From positions 1-13,663 of the forward strand of contig DAOVRB010000007.1 of assembly GCA_030628325.1 (NCBI GenBank): a stretch of 13,663 bases of DNA. Reading direction: 5' to 3'. A program made the translations under genes and the position numbers. The stretch comes from Methanomicrobiaceae archaeon. Its GTDB lineage: Archaea > Halobacteriota > Methanomicrobia > Methanomicrobiales > Methanomicrobiaceae. How positions within the stretch are numbered: position 1 is the first letter of the stretch; every line of letters starts with the position of its first letter. The notes beneath the pieces are model-generated. The model worked only from the letters and a program-made list of their open reading frames with translations, made no database searches and was not told where the DNA came from. Below are positions 5,564 to 12,312 of the stretch, piece after piece.

Positions 5564-6558
5564 CTGGCAAAAAGCACAGCACCTGCAGAGGCAAGGGCGA
5601 CAATGAAGCTAAATCCAGGCGACTTTTTCGGTTCAGCCGGCAGATTCTCCTGACTGGCAGAAGAATCCGCTGCAGATGCATGTAAAGTATCCCCGGGAGT
5701 TACAAGATTCTTGTTGTATTCTAAAATATCAGGAATGGAGTCTACCCCGTCAACAGACTTAGGGAAGTTTGTAAAGATTACTCTCCTTGCATCAAATCCT
5801 TTATCCTTCAATGCTTCCTCTACACCCTTTCCAAGCTCACCTGACTGCATATTCTCAATAACATATACAACAGGTTCATATTTGTCGGGATTTTCATTTA
5901 TCCTGTCAACGAGTTTAACAGCAGTGTATTTGCCACCCATATAGAAATTCGGGGCATAATAATCAACCACATCAAGACCGAGCCAGTTTTTGGCAGCACC
6001 CTTCTGCCACAATATCGAAATTACCTGCTGGCCCGGAATTGCTTCTTTCTCCTCCGGAGTCAGTTCACCGGCCGTATCAATCTCCACGACGTACGTTTCA
6101 TACATCTCTGTGTAATAATCTGTGTTATCCGGATCCGCAGCAATAAGCCAGCCCATAACCTCTTGTGCAAGCTTTTTTGCATTTTCCGGAGTATTCCACG
6201 TCATGTTTGGATCTTTCAGTGTTACCCAGTCAACCGTTCCGTATTCATTTGCCTCCATGAATTCATCGACATAGGGCATCACATACTGTTTGTCAACAGA
6301 ACTGTTGTGAGCAACAAAAAGATCCGCCGATTCGATAAAGTCTTTCTCTATCTGAATCCTGTTAGGGATGATATCGCCCTGCACGTGTGGACATACCGCA
6401 GGATCAGCAATATAGATGACATTCACATTCTCTCCACCGATACTCTGCACGGGGTCCCATAAAACACTGGTTGTCGAGACCACATCCAGTGCGGCACATG
6501 GCGAGGCAACAATACAAATCACCGCCAGAATATAAACAAAAAATAGTCTGAAATTCAT
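5551..6558 (-). CDS. Metal-binding-type ABC receptor (ZnuA/TroA superfamily) with PGF-CTERM tail
   Basis: 335 residues. A signal peptide (about 1-23, MNFRLFFVYILAVICIVASP) leads into a cluster A-I fold (LDVVSTTSVLWDPVQSIGG). The protein ends with a Ser/Ala-rich linker and KKSPGFSFIVALASAGAVLF plus ARKRV (311-335), a PGF-CTERM signal: archaeosortase A would remove it and attach the protein to membrane lipid outside the cell. Of the usual metal ligands only the first is clear, H58 in CPH. The second, normally DPH, reads DPN (116-118), and the third His position falls in SILWQKG (181-187). Ligand or binding geometry may therefore differ from that of Zn/Mn receptors. It is the last gene of the operon, 25 bases after the permease, without a strong ribosome site. 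Fold and location sure; metal uncertain. Confidence 0.85.
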   Translation of the reverse strand: MNFRLFFVYILAVICIVASPCAALDVVSTTSVLWDPVQSIGGENVNVIYIADPAVCPHVQGDIIPNRIQIEKDFIESADLFVAHNSSVDKQYVMPYVDEFMEANEYGTVDWVTLKDPNMTWNTPENAKKLAQEVMGWLIAADPDNTDYYTEMYETYVVEIDTAGELTPEEKEAIPGQQVISILWQKGAAKNWLGLDVVDYYAPNFYMGGKYTAVKLVDRINENPDKYEPVVYVIENMQSGELGKGVEEALKDKGFDARRVIFTNFPKSVDGVDSIPDILEYNKNLVTPGDTLHASAADSSASQENLPAEPKKSPGFSFIVALASAGAVLFARKRV

Positions 6559-6583
6559 ATTATGAAATACATTACTAAAAGTA

Positions 6584-7414
6584 TTAATGTTTTCTACTTG
6601 TCACCTTTCTTTTTCGAGAAAATATTACTGCAATTATAAAAACCACACTAAACACAACAGCAGTAAGAGGACCTACCGGAAGCGAATATTCAAGGCCGAC
6701 AACCGCACTGGAGACACTTATCACAGCTGCCACAACCGGCGCCATGATAAAAAGCCCTTTTACATCGAACATAAACTGATAAGCAATCGCCGCAGGGGTA
6801 ATCAGCCACACATACAAAAGAAGCCCTCCGACAATATTCAGGCTTAATGCTACTGTGAACGCAATCATAAACAAAAGAGCGTAGTAAATTGGTTTTACCT
6901 TAATTCCCGCCGCCTCAGCTACTTTTTTGTTAAAGATGATAGCTGAAATCTCCTTGTACAGAAGAACTACAAAAATAACTGCCATAAAGGAGATGATAAC
7001 AAGTGCATAAATCTCTTCCCTGTAAAGCGAGATCACGTCTCCAAAAAGAAGCGAGTTCGCATTAAAACCTTTTCCAACATACTGCATGTAAGCGATAAAA
7101 AATACAGCAACAGCCATCAGCATTCCAAATAAAACGCCGAGAACAGTATCCTCCGGCATTTTGGCCAGGTCTGTGAGCGGTCCTATAAGAAGGGCAATCA
7201 TAATGCTTACTGCAACAGCCGAAATTCTCGGATCAAATCCAAAAAACATCCCGCATGCCGCCCCGGCAAAAGCAGCATGAGCCATTGTAAAGCCGATAGA
7301 TGATATCTTTAACTGTGTTATTATCACTCCGAGAATACTGCATGCAATTGAGGCAAAAAGCATAGCCTCGACAGCATGGCAGACTATGTTATTTGGAATT
7401 AAAAATTCAAGCAT
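6584..7414 (-). CDS. ABC-3 family metal importer permease (ZnuB-like)
   Basis: A 276-residue, very hydrophobic protein with about eight or nine membrane helices, the pore of the importer. Family landmarks appear in order: SSIGFTMAHAAFAG (38-51), SLLFGDVI (121-128), FNKKVAEAAGIKV (161-173, the coupling region that contacts the ATPase), VGGLLLYVWLITPAAIA (195-211) and SLPVGPLTAVV (244-254). The charged tail RKRKVTSRKH is cytoplasmic. Its ATG overlaps the ATPase stop as TGATG, so translation is coupled. Expected to move Zn, Mn, Fe or another divalent ion inwards; the sequence does not say which. Confidence 0.9.
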   Translation of the reverse strand: MLEFLIPNNIVCHAVEAMLFASIACSILGVIITQLKISSIGFTMAHAAFAGAACGMFFGFDPRISAVAVSIMIALLIGPLTDLAKMPEDTVLGVLFGMLMAVAVFFIAYMQYVGKGFNANSLLFGDVISLYREEIYALVIISFMAVIFVVLLYKEISAIIFNKKVAEAAGIKVKPIYYALLFMIAFTVALSLNIVGGLLLYVWLITPAAIAYQFMFDVKGLFIMAPVVAAVISVSSAVVGLEYSLPVGPLTAVVFSVVFIIAVIFSRKRKVTSRKH

Positions 7415-8157
7415 CAGGCAACCGCCGACATCTTTCTGACTATATCCTTAACTTCCGTTGCATGGCAGAATTCATCAAAATTAATACATCCCCTGTCCAT
7501 TACGACAATCCTTACATCCTTATCCGGAAGGGCATCAAATGCATGCGAGACCATAAGGACTGTGCATCCTTTTGATGAGATATCCTTTAAGATATCAGAG
7601 ACAAACTCCCTTGTGCAGAGATCAAGGTTGCTGAACGGTTCGTCAAGTAAAAGGAGGTCAGGTTTCTTTGCAAGGTTCTGAGCGATCAATACTTTCTGCT
7701 GCTGTCCGCCGCTCAGAGTACCTATGGGTTTTTCAGAAATATCCTCCAGACCAAGCAGCTTTATAGATTCTTCAGTTGCCCTGTAATCCTCCTCACCCGG
7801 TTTTTTAAAGCATCCGAGAATCCCATATCTTCCCATCATGACCACATTTTCAACAGTAAAAGGTGTAAACGGATCAAAAGCAAAGCTCTGGATCACATAG
7901 CCAGTCTTCTTTCTGACTGCATCACCATTCCTGCTGACATCCATACCGCAGACATGTGCCGTCCCGTGTGTGAGCGGAAGCATGCCGTTTACAGACTCCA
8001 GCAGAGTGGTCTTTCCGGCACCATTCGGCCCGCCGACAATAACAAACTCTCCATGTCCGATCTCAAGAGAGAGACCGCTTATCACAGGGAATTCTGCACC
8101 CTCGTATGCCGTGTATATATCTTTTAAGCTGATTATGGGAGAATTGACATCTTTCAT
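7414..8157 (-). CDS. ABC transporter ATPase of the metal importer (ZnuC-like)
   Basis: A 247-residue nucleotide-binding subunit with every motif intact: Walker A GPNGAGKTT (43-51), Q-loop Q90, signature LSGGQQQK (148-155), Walker B LLLLDEP with catalytic E173, D-loop SNLD (176-179) and switch H205 in MVSHAFD. The sequence fits the Mn/Zn transporter (ZnuC/MntB) class and powers uptake through the permease encoded next, whose start overlaps this stop by one base. It begins 18 bases after the FmdE-like gene, so all four genes probably share one mRNA. Confidence 0.93.
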   Translation of the reverse strand: MKDVNSPIISLKDIYTAYEGAEFPVISGLSLEIGHGEFVIVGGPNGAGKTTLLESVNGMLPLTHGTAHVCGMDVSRNGDAVRKKTGYVIQSFAFDPFTPFTVENVVMMGRYGILGCFKKPGEEDYRATEESIKLLGLEDISEKPIGTLSGGQQQKVLIAQNLAKKPDLLLLDEPFSNLDLCTREFVSDILKDISSKGCTVLMVSHAFDALPDKDVRIVVMDRGCINFDEFCHATEVKDIVRKMSAVA

Positions 8158-8175
8158 AGAGAACTGACCCGCACT

Positions 8176-8613
8176 TCAGAGTTCCTCAACCGTGAAAAGC
8201 TCATCATCATGGAGATAATAAAGTTCCTCGGCATATTTCTCAATATTTAACTCGTAATCAGAATCCCGCTCAGGCGGTGTATATGGTTTTGGTGTAATCT
8301 TAATCTTTTTTTCGTCTGCAAAAAAAACGCATTTCATTTCATTACTGATGAGAATCTCAATGTTTCTCTTTCCAAGCGTACACCCGCTCCCGAGCTGAAC
8401 ACCATCAGCAAGGCATGACTGAGGAGTAGTGCCGGAACAGTAGACATCCACCCTCATTGAGAAAGGGTCCTCACAGAAATACCTGCGGGCATACCTCCCA
8501 ATCCGGTACCCCAAAACAACATACGGACCCAGGTGGCCATGAAATCCTGCAAGATCTTTTATTGAACATACTCTCTCAAGGTTCATGTACCTGCAGTCAG
8601 GATGGTTATGCAT
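8176..8613 (-). CDS. FmdE-family metal-binding protein, first gene of the metal importer operon
   Basis: 145 residues from the ATG at 8613, chosen because a TATA-like box (8640-8648) would start the mRNA about five bases before it. An ATG at 8586 (136 residues) is also plausible. A start at 8703 would add a hydrophobic helix not expected in this family. From the 8586 start, the FmdE domain shows FHGHLGPYVVLGYRIG (15-30; H16, H18), then C50 and C58 in CSGTTPQSC and GCTLGK (68-73). These His and Cys residues fit the zinc or other metal site of FmdE proteins. FmdE is named from the formylmethanofuran dehydrogenase operon, but its role is unclear. The acidic tail (ELYYLHDDELFTVEEL) replaces the zinc ribbon of longer relatives. 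If 8613 is used, the start MHNHPDC adds possible metal ligands. Encoded with an importer, it may store, sense or deliver the imported metal. Confidence 0.8.
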   Translation of the reverse strand: MHNHPDCRYMNLERVCSIKDLAGFHGHLGPYVVLGYRIGRYARRYFCEDPFSMRVDVYCSGTTPQSCLADGVQLGSGCTLGKRNIEILISNEMKCVFFADEKKIKITPKPYTPPERDSDYELNIEKYAEELYYLHDDELFTVEEL

Positions 8614-8639
8614 ACTGTAATATTGGAACCATGATAGTA

Positions 8640-8648
8640 TTAAAAATA
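8640..8648 (-). promoter_or_regulatory. TATA-like box ahead of the FmdE-like gene
   Basis: The minus strand reads TATTTTTAA at 8648-8640. The usual 25-base distance puts the transcript start near 8618, giving a nearly leaderless mRNA for the ATG at 8613. Spacing argument only. Confidence 0.35.
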
Positions 8649-8725
8649 AGGATATTGTACTTAAGATACAGACATTTGTGGAAGTTTGTTTTTGACTATG
8701 CACAATATTTTGGTAAAATTTAACG

Positions 8726-8748
8726 TGAAAGTGAGATTGCCACTTTCA
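8726..8748. promoter_or_regulatory. Perfect 8-bp dyad in the divergent control region
   Basis: TGAAAGTG (8726-8733) and CACTTTCA (8741-8748) are exact inverted repeats around the 7-base spacer AGATTGC, directly beside repeat copy B. It is not followed by a T-tract, so an operator is more likely than a terminator. Confidence 0.4.
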
Positions 8749-8749
8749 G

Positions 8750-8787
8750 CAAACAGTGTGTGAACGCTTACGCCTCATGCACGTTTT
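8750..8787. repeat. Repeat copy B: GTGYRTGA dyad in the divergent control region
   Basis: Outer parts CAAACAGTGTGTGA and CATGCACGTTTT match copy A (5527-5563) at 24 of 26 positions with nearly the same spacing, while the centre differs. The arms GTGTGTGA (8756-8763) and TCATGCAC (8775-8782) are inverted with an 11-base spacer. The right arm abuts the TATA-like TTTTTAT at 8784-8790. All four half-sites in the two copies fit GTGYRTGA. This looks like a protein-binding dyad; it could instead mark a border of the importer block. Confidence 0.55.
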
Positions 8788-8790
8788 TAT
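8784..8790 (+). promoter_or_regulatory. TATA-like box ahead of the ABC-2 exporter operon
   Basis: TTTTTAT lies about 25 bases before the ATG at 8812, which would make the small ORF there the start of a leaderless mRNA. It touches repeat copy B, so a protein on that dyad would block it. Inferred. Confidence 0.3.
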
Positions 8791-8811
8791 GCAGATACGA
8801 TAGACTGAAAA

Positions 8812-9009
8812 ATGATGCTGTCAAACAGAGGGAGAAGGAGTTATGAATCTACGAACCCCTGTGCAGTAGTCATCCGGGAAGAGGGTGCTCTTACTGCAGG
8901 AACCGTTGTGCATCCCGTATCTGTGAGAATGAATGAAAACAAAAAATCCGGTGGGATCAGCGGATGGTTCTCTCTGGTATCCGCGATTATGTATGAGGTG
9001 CGAGTCTGA
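8812..9009 (+). CDS. Possible small 65-residue protein, coupled to the ABC-2 ATPase gene
   Basis: Not recognised. This ORF starts with ATG ATG and ends in a TGA overlapping the next ATG as TGATG, the arrangement of coupled genes. A TATA-like box at the leaderless distance supports the start; there is no Shine-Dalgarno. The middle is ordinary soluble sequence. The last 20 residues, GGISGWFSLVSAIMYEVRV, resemble the amphipathic opening of an ABC-2 permease, but no membrane domain follows, so it could be a remnant of one. A second ATG at 8929 would give a 26-residue version. An 8-codon ORF in another frame (8843-8869) has a far better ribosome site. Coding status uncertain. Confidence 0.3.
   Translation: MMLSNRGRRSYESTNPCAVVIREEGALTAGTVVHPVSVRMNENKKSGGISGWFSLVSAIMYEVRV
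8843..8869 (+). other. Eight-codon leader ORF with a strong ribosome binding site
   Basis: GGAGAAGGAG (8831-8840) is placed for the ATG at 8843, which opens only MNLRTPVQ before a TAG. It overlaps the 65-residue ORF in another frame, so at most one of the two is likely translated well. It could be a leader peptide or a chance purine tract. Low support. Confidence 0.2.
8995..9000 (+). promoter_or_regulatory. Ribosome binding site of the ABC-2 ATPase gene
   Basis: GAGGTG lies eight bases before the ATG at 9009 and fixes that start. Confidence 0.75.
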
Positions 9010-9938
9010 TGTCCGATGCGATTGACGTAAAAAATCTGACAAAACAGTTTGGCACAACCGTTGCAGTAGATAATATCTCTTTTTCTGTACAGGAAGGGGA
9101 GATCTTCGGTTTCCTCGGTCCAAATGGTGCAGGCAAGACCACTACCACCAGGATGCTGACCGGGGTAATCCCTGCGGAAGCAGGCACTGCCACGATTCTT
9201 GGATATGACATCCGGCGCGAACCGGTAATGGCAAAGCAGGGATTCGGCGTAGTGCCTGAGACCTCAAATGCATATGCCGATCTCACTGCATGGCAGAACC
9301 TGATGCTGATGGGGGAGTTATACGGACTTGGGCGTGCCCGGGCAATAAAGCGTGCATCAGATCTTCTCGGGATGCTGGGTCTCATTGAGCGGAAAGACCA
9401 GAAGGTGCAGGCATACTCCAAAGGTATGAAACAGCGGCTTATCCTTGCAATGGCACTCCTCCACGAACCAGAACTCCTCTTTCTCGATGAACCCACAAGC
9501 GGTCTCGATGTGCATAGCACCCGGATGATCCTCTCCCTGCTGCGTGACCTGAACCGGGCGGGAACCACCATATTTCTCACTACCCACAACATGGAGGAGG
9601 CAAACCGGCTCTGTCACCGGGTTGGCATCATCCGGAACGGAAAGATTGTCGCCATTGATGCTCCGGAAAAGCTTAAGACGGCAATCGACAGGGTGCATCG
9701 GATCGAGGTGAGTTTTGACCGTGACGTACCCGGAGATGCCCTTTTGAGACTCGATGGTGTGACCGGTGCGAACCGGACCGGTGACAAATGGCAGATCACC
9801 GCAGAAAACCGGGACACCGCCATACGGTCCCTGGTGGCCTTCAGCCAGCAGAACAACAGAAAGATCATCACCTTAAACACCATCGCACCCTCCCTCGATG
9901 ATGCGTTCCTCCGGCTGACAGAGGAGGCAGGGCCATGA
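9009..9938 (+). CDS. ABC-2 type exporter ATPase (DrrA/CcmA-like)
   Basis: A 309-residue nucleotide-binding subunit of the daunorubicin-resistance/multidrug class. Walker A GPNGAGKT (37-44), signature YSKGMKQR (136-143, the form usual in this class), Walker B LLFLDEP with E161, and switch H193 in TTHNMEEA. The Q-loop glutamine is replaced by glutamate: GFGVVPETSNAY, E84. The C-terminal part (about 230-304) ends with TLNTIAPSLDDAFLRLT, the extension common to these exporters. Its last bases overlap the permease start as ATGA, so the two form one transporter. The substrate may be a drug, lipid or cell-envelope compound; nothing nearby decides. Arg codons are mostly CGN and the DNA is visibly GC-richer than the flanking genes. 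Confidence 0.92.
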   Translation: MSDAIDVKNLTKQFGTTVAVDNISFSVQEGEIFGFLGPNGAGKTTTTRMLTGVIPAEAGTATILGYDIRREPVMAKQGFGVVPETSNAYADLTAWQNLMLMGELYGLGRARAIKRASDLLGMLGLIERKDQKVQAYSKGMKQRLILAMALLHEPELLFLDEPTSGLDVHSTRMILSLLRDLNRAGTTIFLTTHNMEEANRLCHRVGIIRNGKIVAIDAPEKLKTAIDRVHRIEVSFDRDVPGDALLRLDGVTGANRTGDKWQITAENRDTAIRSLVAFSQQNNRKIITLNTIAPSLDDAFLRLTEEAGP

Positions 9939-10690
9939 ACCCGGCAGGATTGCCCGAACAGATGCGGCGGGCGTGGGCGATTGCCAAAAAAGACATCCGC
10001 ATTTATTACTTTAAGGGTCCGGTCCTCATCTTCGGGATCTTCATGCCGATCTTCCTGTTCCTCGCCTTTCTTATGGGGAGCAGGGAGCTCCCGTTGCCGT
10101 TTCTCGTCTCCGGGCTTATCGGGATGACACTCTTCTTCACTGCAACGGCTGTCTCTCCCGCCATCTTTCCCTGGGAAGGGTCGGCAAAGACCCTTGAACG
10201 GCTCGCTTCATGCCCGATCACCATTGAGGCGATTGTCTTTGGTGACATGATCGCCTCCACCCTCCTTGGCATCGGGATCACGCTGTTTACCGTCATCATC
10301 GGGCTGGTGCTTGGACTTACGCTGCTCCACGGCATAATACTCTGTATTGCGATATTCCTTGCTGCGTGGTGCTTCTCTGCAATCGGGATGCTCCTTGCCG
10401 TGCCGCCAACGAACGTACCGTCAAACATCATGATGCTGTCATCCCTCATCAAGTTCCCACTGGTCTTCATCTCCGGTATCTTCATCCCGCTGGAGCAGAT
10501 GCCATCCTGGGGGCTGGTACTTGCAGTATGCTCCCCGCTCACCTATTTCACCGATCTCATCCGATACTCTTTTACAGGTGTACACTATTTCCCGGTGCTG
10601 ATTGATCTCGTGGCCCTGGGTGTTTTTACTCTGGTCTTCACGGTCATTACGATGGTTCTGCACAAGCGAACTATCTCAAAGAGAATGTAA
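9935..10690 (+). CDS. ABC-2 type exporter permease
   Basis: 251 residues with a short cytoplasmic start (MRRAWAIAKKDIRIYYFKGP) and about six membrane helices, the layout of ABC-2 permeases. The PLTYFTDLIRY segment (about 207-217) before the last helix and FISGIFIPLEQMP (183-195) are the usual landmarks of the DrrB/NodJ-like family. With the ATPase whose gene overlaps it by four bases, it would form a (permease)2(ATPase)2 exporter in the cell membrane. No third gene follows on this strand within 160 bases, so the unit is complete. Substrate unknown. Confidence 0.9.
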   Translation: MNPAGLPEQMRRAWAIAKKDIRIYYFKGPVLIFGIFMPIFLFLAFLMGSRELPLPFLVSGLIGMTLFFTATAVSPAIFPWEGSAKTLERLASCPITIEAIVFGDMIASTLLGIGITLFTVIIGLVLGLTLLHGIILCIAIFLAAWCFSAIGMLLAVPPTNVPSNIMMLSSLIKFPLVFISGIFIPLEQMPSWGLVLAVCSPLTYFTDLIRYSFTGVHYFPVLIDLVALGVFTLVFTVITMVLHKRTISKRM

Positions 10691-10822
10691 GCAATTGCTG
10701 TAGAAGGCTCAGCGAATTCAGTACGCTAAGATCAAAATGCAGGCCTGAGTTTTACGCTTTATTTATAATGTCAGAATCAGGATCTATTTAGAGGCCACCC
10801 CTGACACATCCGGCAGGCAATG

Positions 10823-10835
10823 TATAAGTATATAC
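10823..10835 (+). promoter_or_regulatory. TATA box of trpB2
   Basis: TATAAGTATATAC ends 18 bases before the ATG at 10854, and its centre lies about 25 bases from it. This is the distance at which archaeal transcription starts, so the mRNA probably begins at or within a base or two of the ATG. No Shine-Dalgarno is present there, in agreement. Further upstream (10691-10822) there is no gene; a second AT-rich stretch TTTATTTATAAT (10759-10770) and a 6-bp dyad TGTCAG...CTGACA (10769-10806) may add control. Confidence 0.55.
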
Positions 10836-10853
10836 AATCCAAACAGAGTAGAC

Positions 10854-12215
10854 ATGCAGACAAAAATCCTGCTTGAAGAGGACGAGATGCCGAAGCAATG
10901 GTATAACATGCAGGCAGATCTTCCCACACCCTTAGACCCGGTGTACAGCGCAAGGACAGGGAAACCCGCAACTCCGGATGACTTCTCCGCAATCTTCCCG
11001 ATGGAACTGATAAAACAGGAAGTCAGCACCAAAAGGTACATTGACATCCCGGAGGAAGTAGCAGATATTCTCAGGCTATGGAGACCAAGCCCGCTTTTCC
11101 GTGCCCACAGGCTCGAGAAACACTTAAAGACACCTGCAAAGATCTACTACAAATGGGAAGGTGTGAGTGCCGCAGGTTCACATAAACCAAACACCGCAAT
11201 TCCACAGACTTACTATAATATGAAGGAGGGAGTTGAGAGAATTGCAACCGAAACCGGTGCAGGCCAGTGGGGTTCATCACTCGCGTTTGCGACCAGTATC
11301 TTTGACATGGAATGTACCGTGTACATGGTCAGGACAAGTTATGACCAGAAACCCTACAGGAAAGTCATGATGAAGACCTGGGGTGCGGAATGCCTCTCAA
11401 GCCCGACCACGCAAACAGAATCCGGGCGTGCAATGCTGGAAAAAGACCCCGACACACCGGGAAGCCTCGGCATCGCCATCTCAGAGGCGGTGGAAGACGC
11501 TGCAACCCACGACAACACCAACTACGCACTTGGTTCAGTCTTAAACCACGTCTGTCTCCACCAGACGATCGTCGGACAGGAGACACAGAAACAGCTTGAA
11601 TCAGTTGAAGAGACCGCAGATGTCATCATCGGATGCGTTGGCGGCGGGTCGAATTTCGCGGGTCTTGCCTTCCCGTTTATCCATGACAAACTGAATGGCA
11701 AAAATCCTGATCTGGAAGTTATTGCTGTGGAGCCCACCGCATGCCCGACACTCACAAAGGGTCTCTTCGCATACGACTACGGTGATGTTGCAGGTTTAAC
11801 GCCGCTCATGAAGATGTTCACACTCGGACATGACTTTGTCCCGCCGGCGATCCACGCAGGCGGACTGAGATATCACGGTGATTCACCTATCGTCTCACAA
11901 CTGTACGAAGACGGAATTATCGGTGCACGGAGCTGTCACCAGAACGAGGTATTTGAAGCGGCTGTCACTTTTGCAAAAGCTGAAGGACTCATCGTAGCAC
12001 CGGAAGCTGCACATGCGGTCAGGGTGGCGATTGATGTGGCTCTTGAGTGCAGACAGACAGGTGAGGAGAAGACAATTGTCTTTAACAACACTGGCCACGG
12101 GCACTTTGATATGAGTTCATACGAGGCGTACTTCGCGGGATCACTCGTGGACTACGAATATCCGGCAGAACTGATTAAGGACTCCTTAACCCGCCTGCCA
12201 AAGGTTGCACAATAA
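10854..12215 (+). CDS. trpB: Tryptophan synthase beta chain, TrpB2 type
   Basis: 453 residues. The PLP enzyme joins indole to serine to give tryptophan. It is of the TrpB2 group, recognisable by its long N-terminus: KILLEEDEMPKQWYNMQADLPTPLDP (from residue 4) matches the TrpB2 opening, so the ATG at 10854 is preferred over the in-frame ATG at 10887 although the latter has a GAGG upstream. PLP lysine K111 in GSHKPNTA (108-115), catalytic glutamate E133 in ETGAGQWG, phosphate loop GGGSN (263-267). TrpB2 often acts without TrpA, as an indole-salvaging or alternative serine-using enzyme; no trpA or other trp gene is next to it, which fits. Cytoplasmic. Downstream come tandem stop codons and a hairpin. 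Confidence 0.95.
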   Translation: MQTKILLEEDEMPKQWYNMQADLPTPLDPVYSARTGKPATPDDFSAIFPMELIKQEVSTKRYIDIPEEVADILRLWRPSPLFRAHRLEKHLKTPAKIYYKWEGVSAAGSHKPNTAIPQTYYNMKEGVERIATETGAGQWGSSLAFATSIFDMECTVYMVRTSYDQKPYRKVMMKTWGAECLSSPTTQTESGRAMLEKDPDTPGSLGIAISEAVEDAATHDNTNYALGSVLNHVCLHQTIVGQETQKQLESVEETADVIIGCVGGGSNFAGLAFPFIHDKLNGKNPDLEVIAVEPTACPTLTKGLFAYDYGDVAGLTPLMKMFTLGHDFVPPAIHAGGLRYHGDSPIVSQLYEDGIIGARSCHQNEVFEAAVTFAKAEGLIVAPEAAHAVRVAIDVALECRQTGEEKTIVFNNTGHGHFDMSSYEAYFAGSLVDYEYPAELIKDSLTRLPKVAQ

Positions 12216-12239
12216 TAATAGTAATAATAGTAATAATAA
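12213..12239 (+). repeat. Three 9-bp tandem repeats made only of in-frame stop codons
   Basis: TAATAATAG occurs three times in a row (the last copy ends in A), beginning with the stop codon of trpB2. Read in the trpB2 frame it gives nine consecutive stop codons. Replication slippage is the simple explanation; it also makes read-through impossible. Confidence 0.8.
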
Positions 12240-12263
12240 AACCACAGGACAGACTGAGTGAAC

Positions 12264-12299
12264 TGCCACAAAGTAAAAGACTTTTGAGACTTTGTGGCA
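12264..12299 (+). terminator. Hairpin with 11-bp perfect stem after trpB2
   Basis: TGCCACAAAGT (12264-12274) and ACTTTGTGGCA (12289-12299) are exact inverted repeats around a 14-base loop. No run of T follows, so termination is not assured; it could be a 3' RNA-stabilising hairpin or an operator for the next gene, whose ATG is 44 bases on. Confidence 0.5.
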
Positions 12300-12312
12300 T
12301 CACACGTCCATT

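Larger units (their letters stand above)
8614..8811. other. Divergent control region between the metal importer operon and the ABC-2 exporter operon
   Basis: About 200 bases without a credible gene. It holds the leftward TATA-like box (8640-8648), an 8-bp-stem dyad (8726-8748), repeat copy B (8750-8787) and a rightward TATA-like box (8784-8790). The density of dyads suggests control of one or both operons. Confidence 0.5.

Noticed and set aside
8614..8703. Extended FmdE-like protein with an N-terminal hydrophobic helix
   Set aside because: FmdE-family proteins are normally soluble and begin near the HGH motif; the extension would run over the probable TATA box.
5527..8787. GTGYRTGA dyads as NikR operators
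   Set aside because: The half-sites resemble the E. coli NikR site (GTATGA-N16-TCATAC), but the spacers here are only 10-11 bases (14-15 if half-sites are trimmed differently), so I do not claim NikR.
8987..9592. 201-codon minus-strand open frame
   Set aside because: Arg/Ser-rich shadow antisense to the ABC-2 ATPase, which has all its motifs on the plus strand.
10006..10542. 178-codon minus-strand open frame
   Set aside because: Antisense to the ABC-2 permease, no recognisable domain; a frame shadow of a GC-richer gene.
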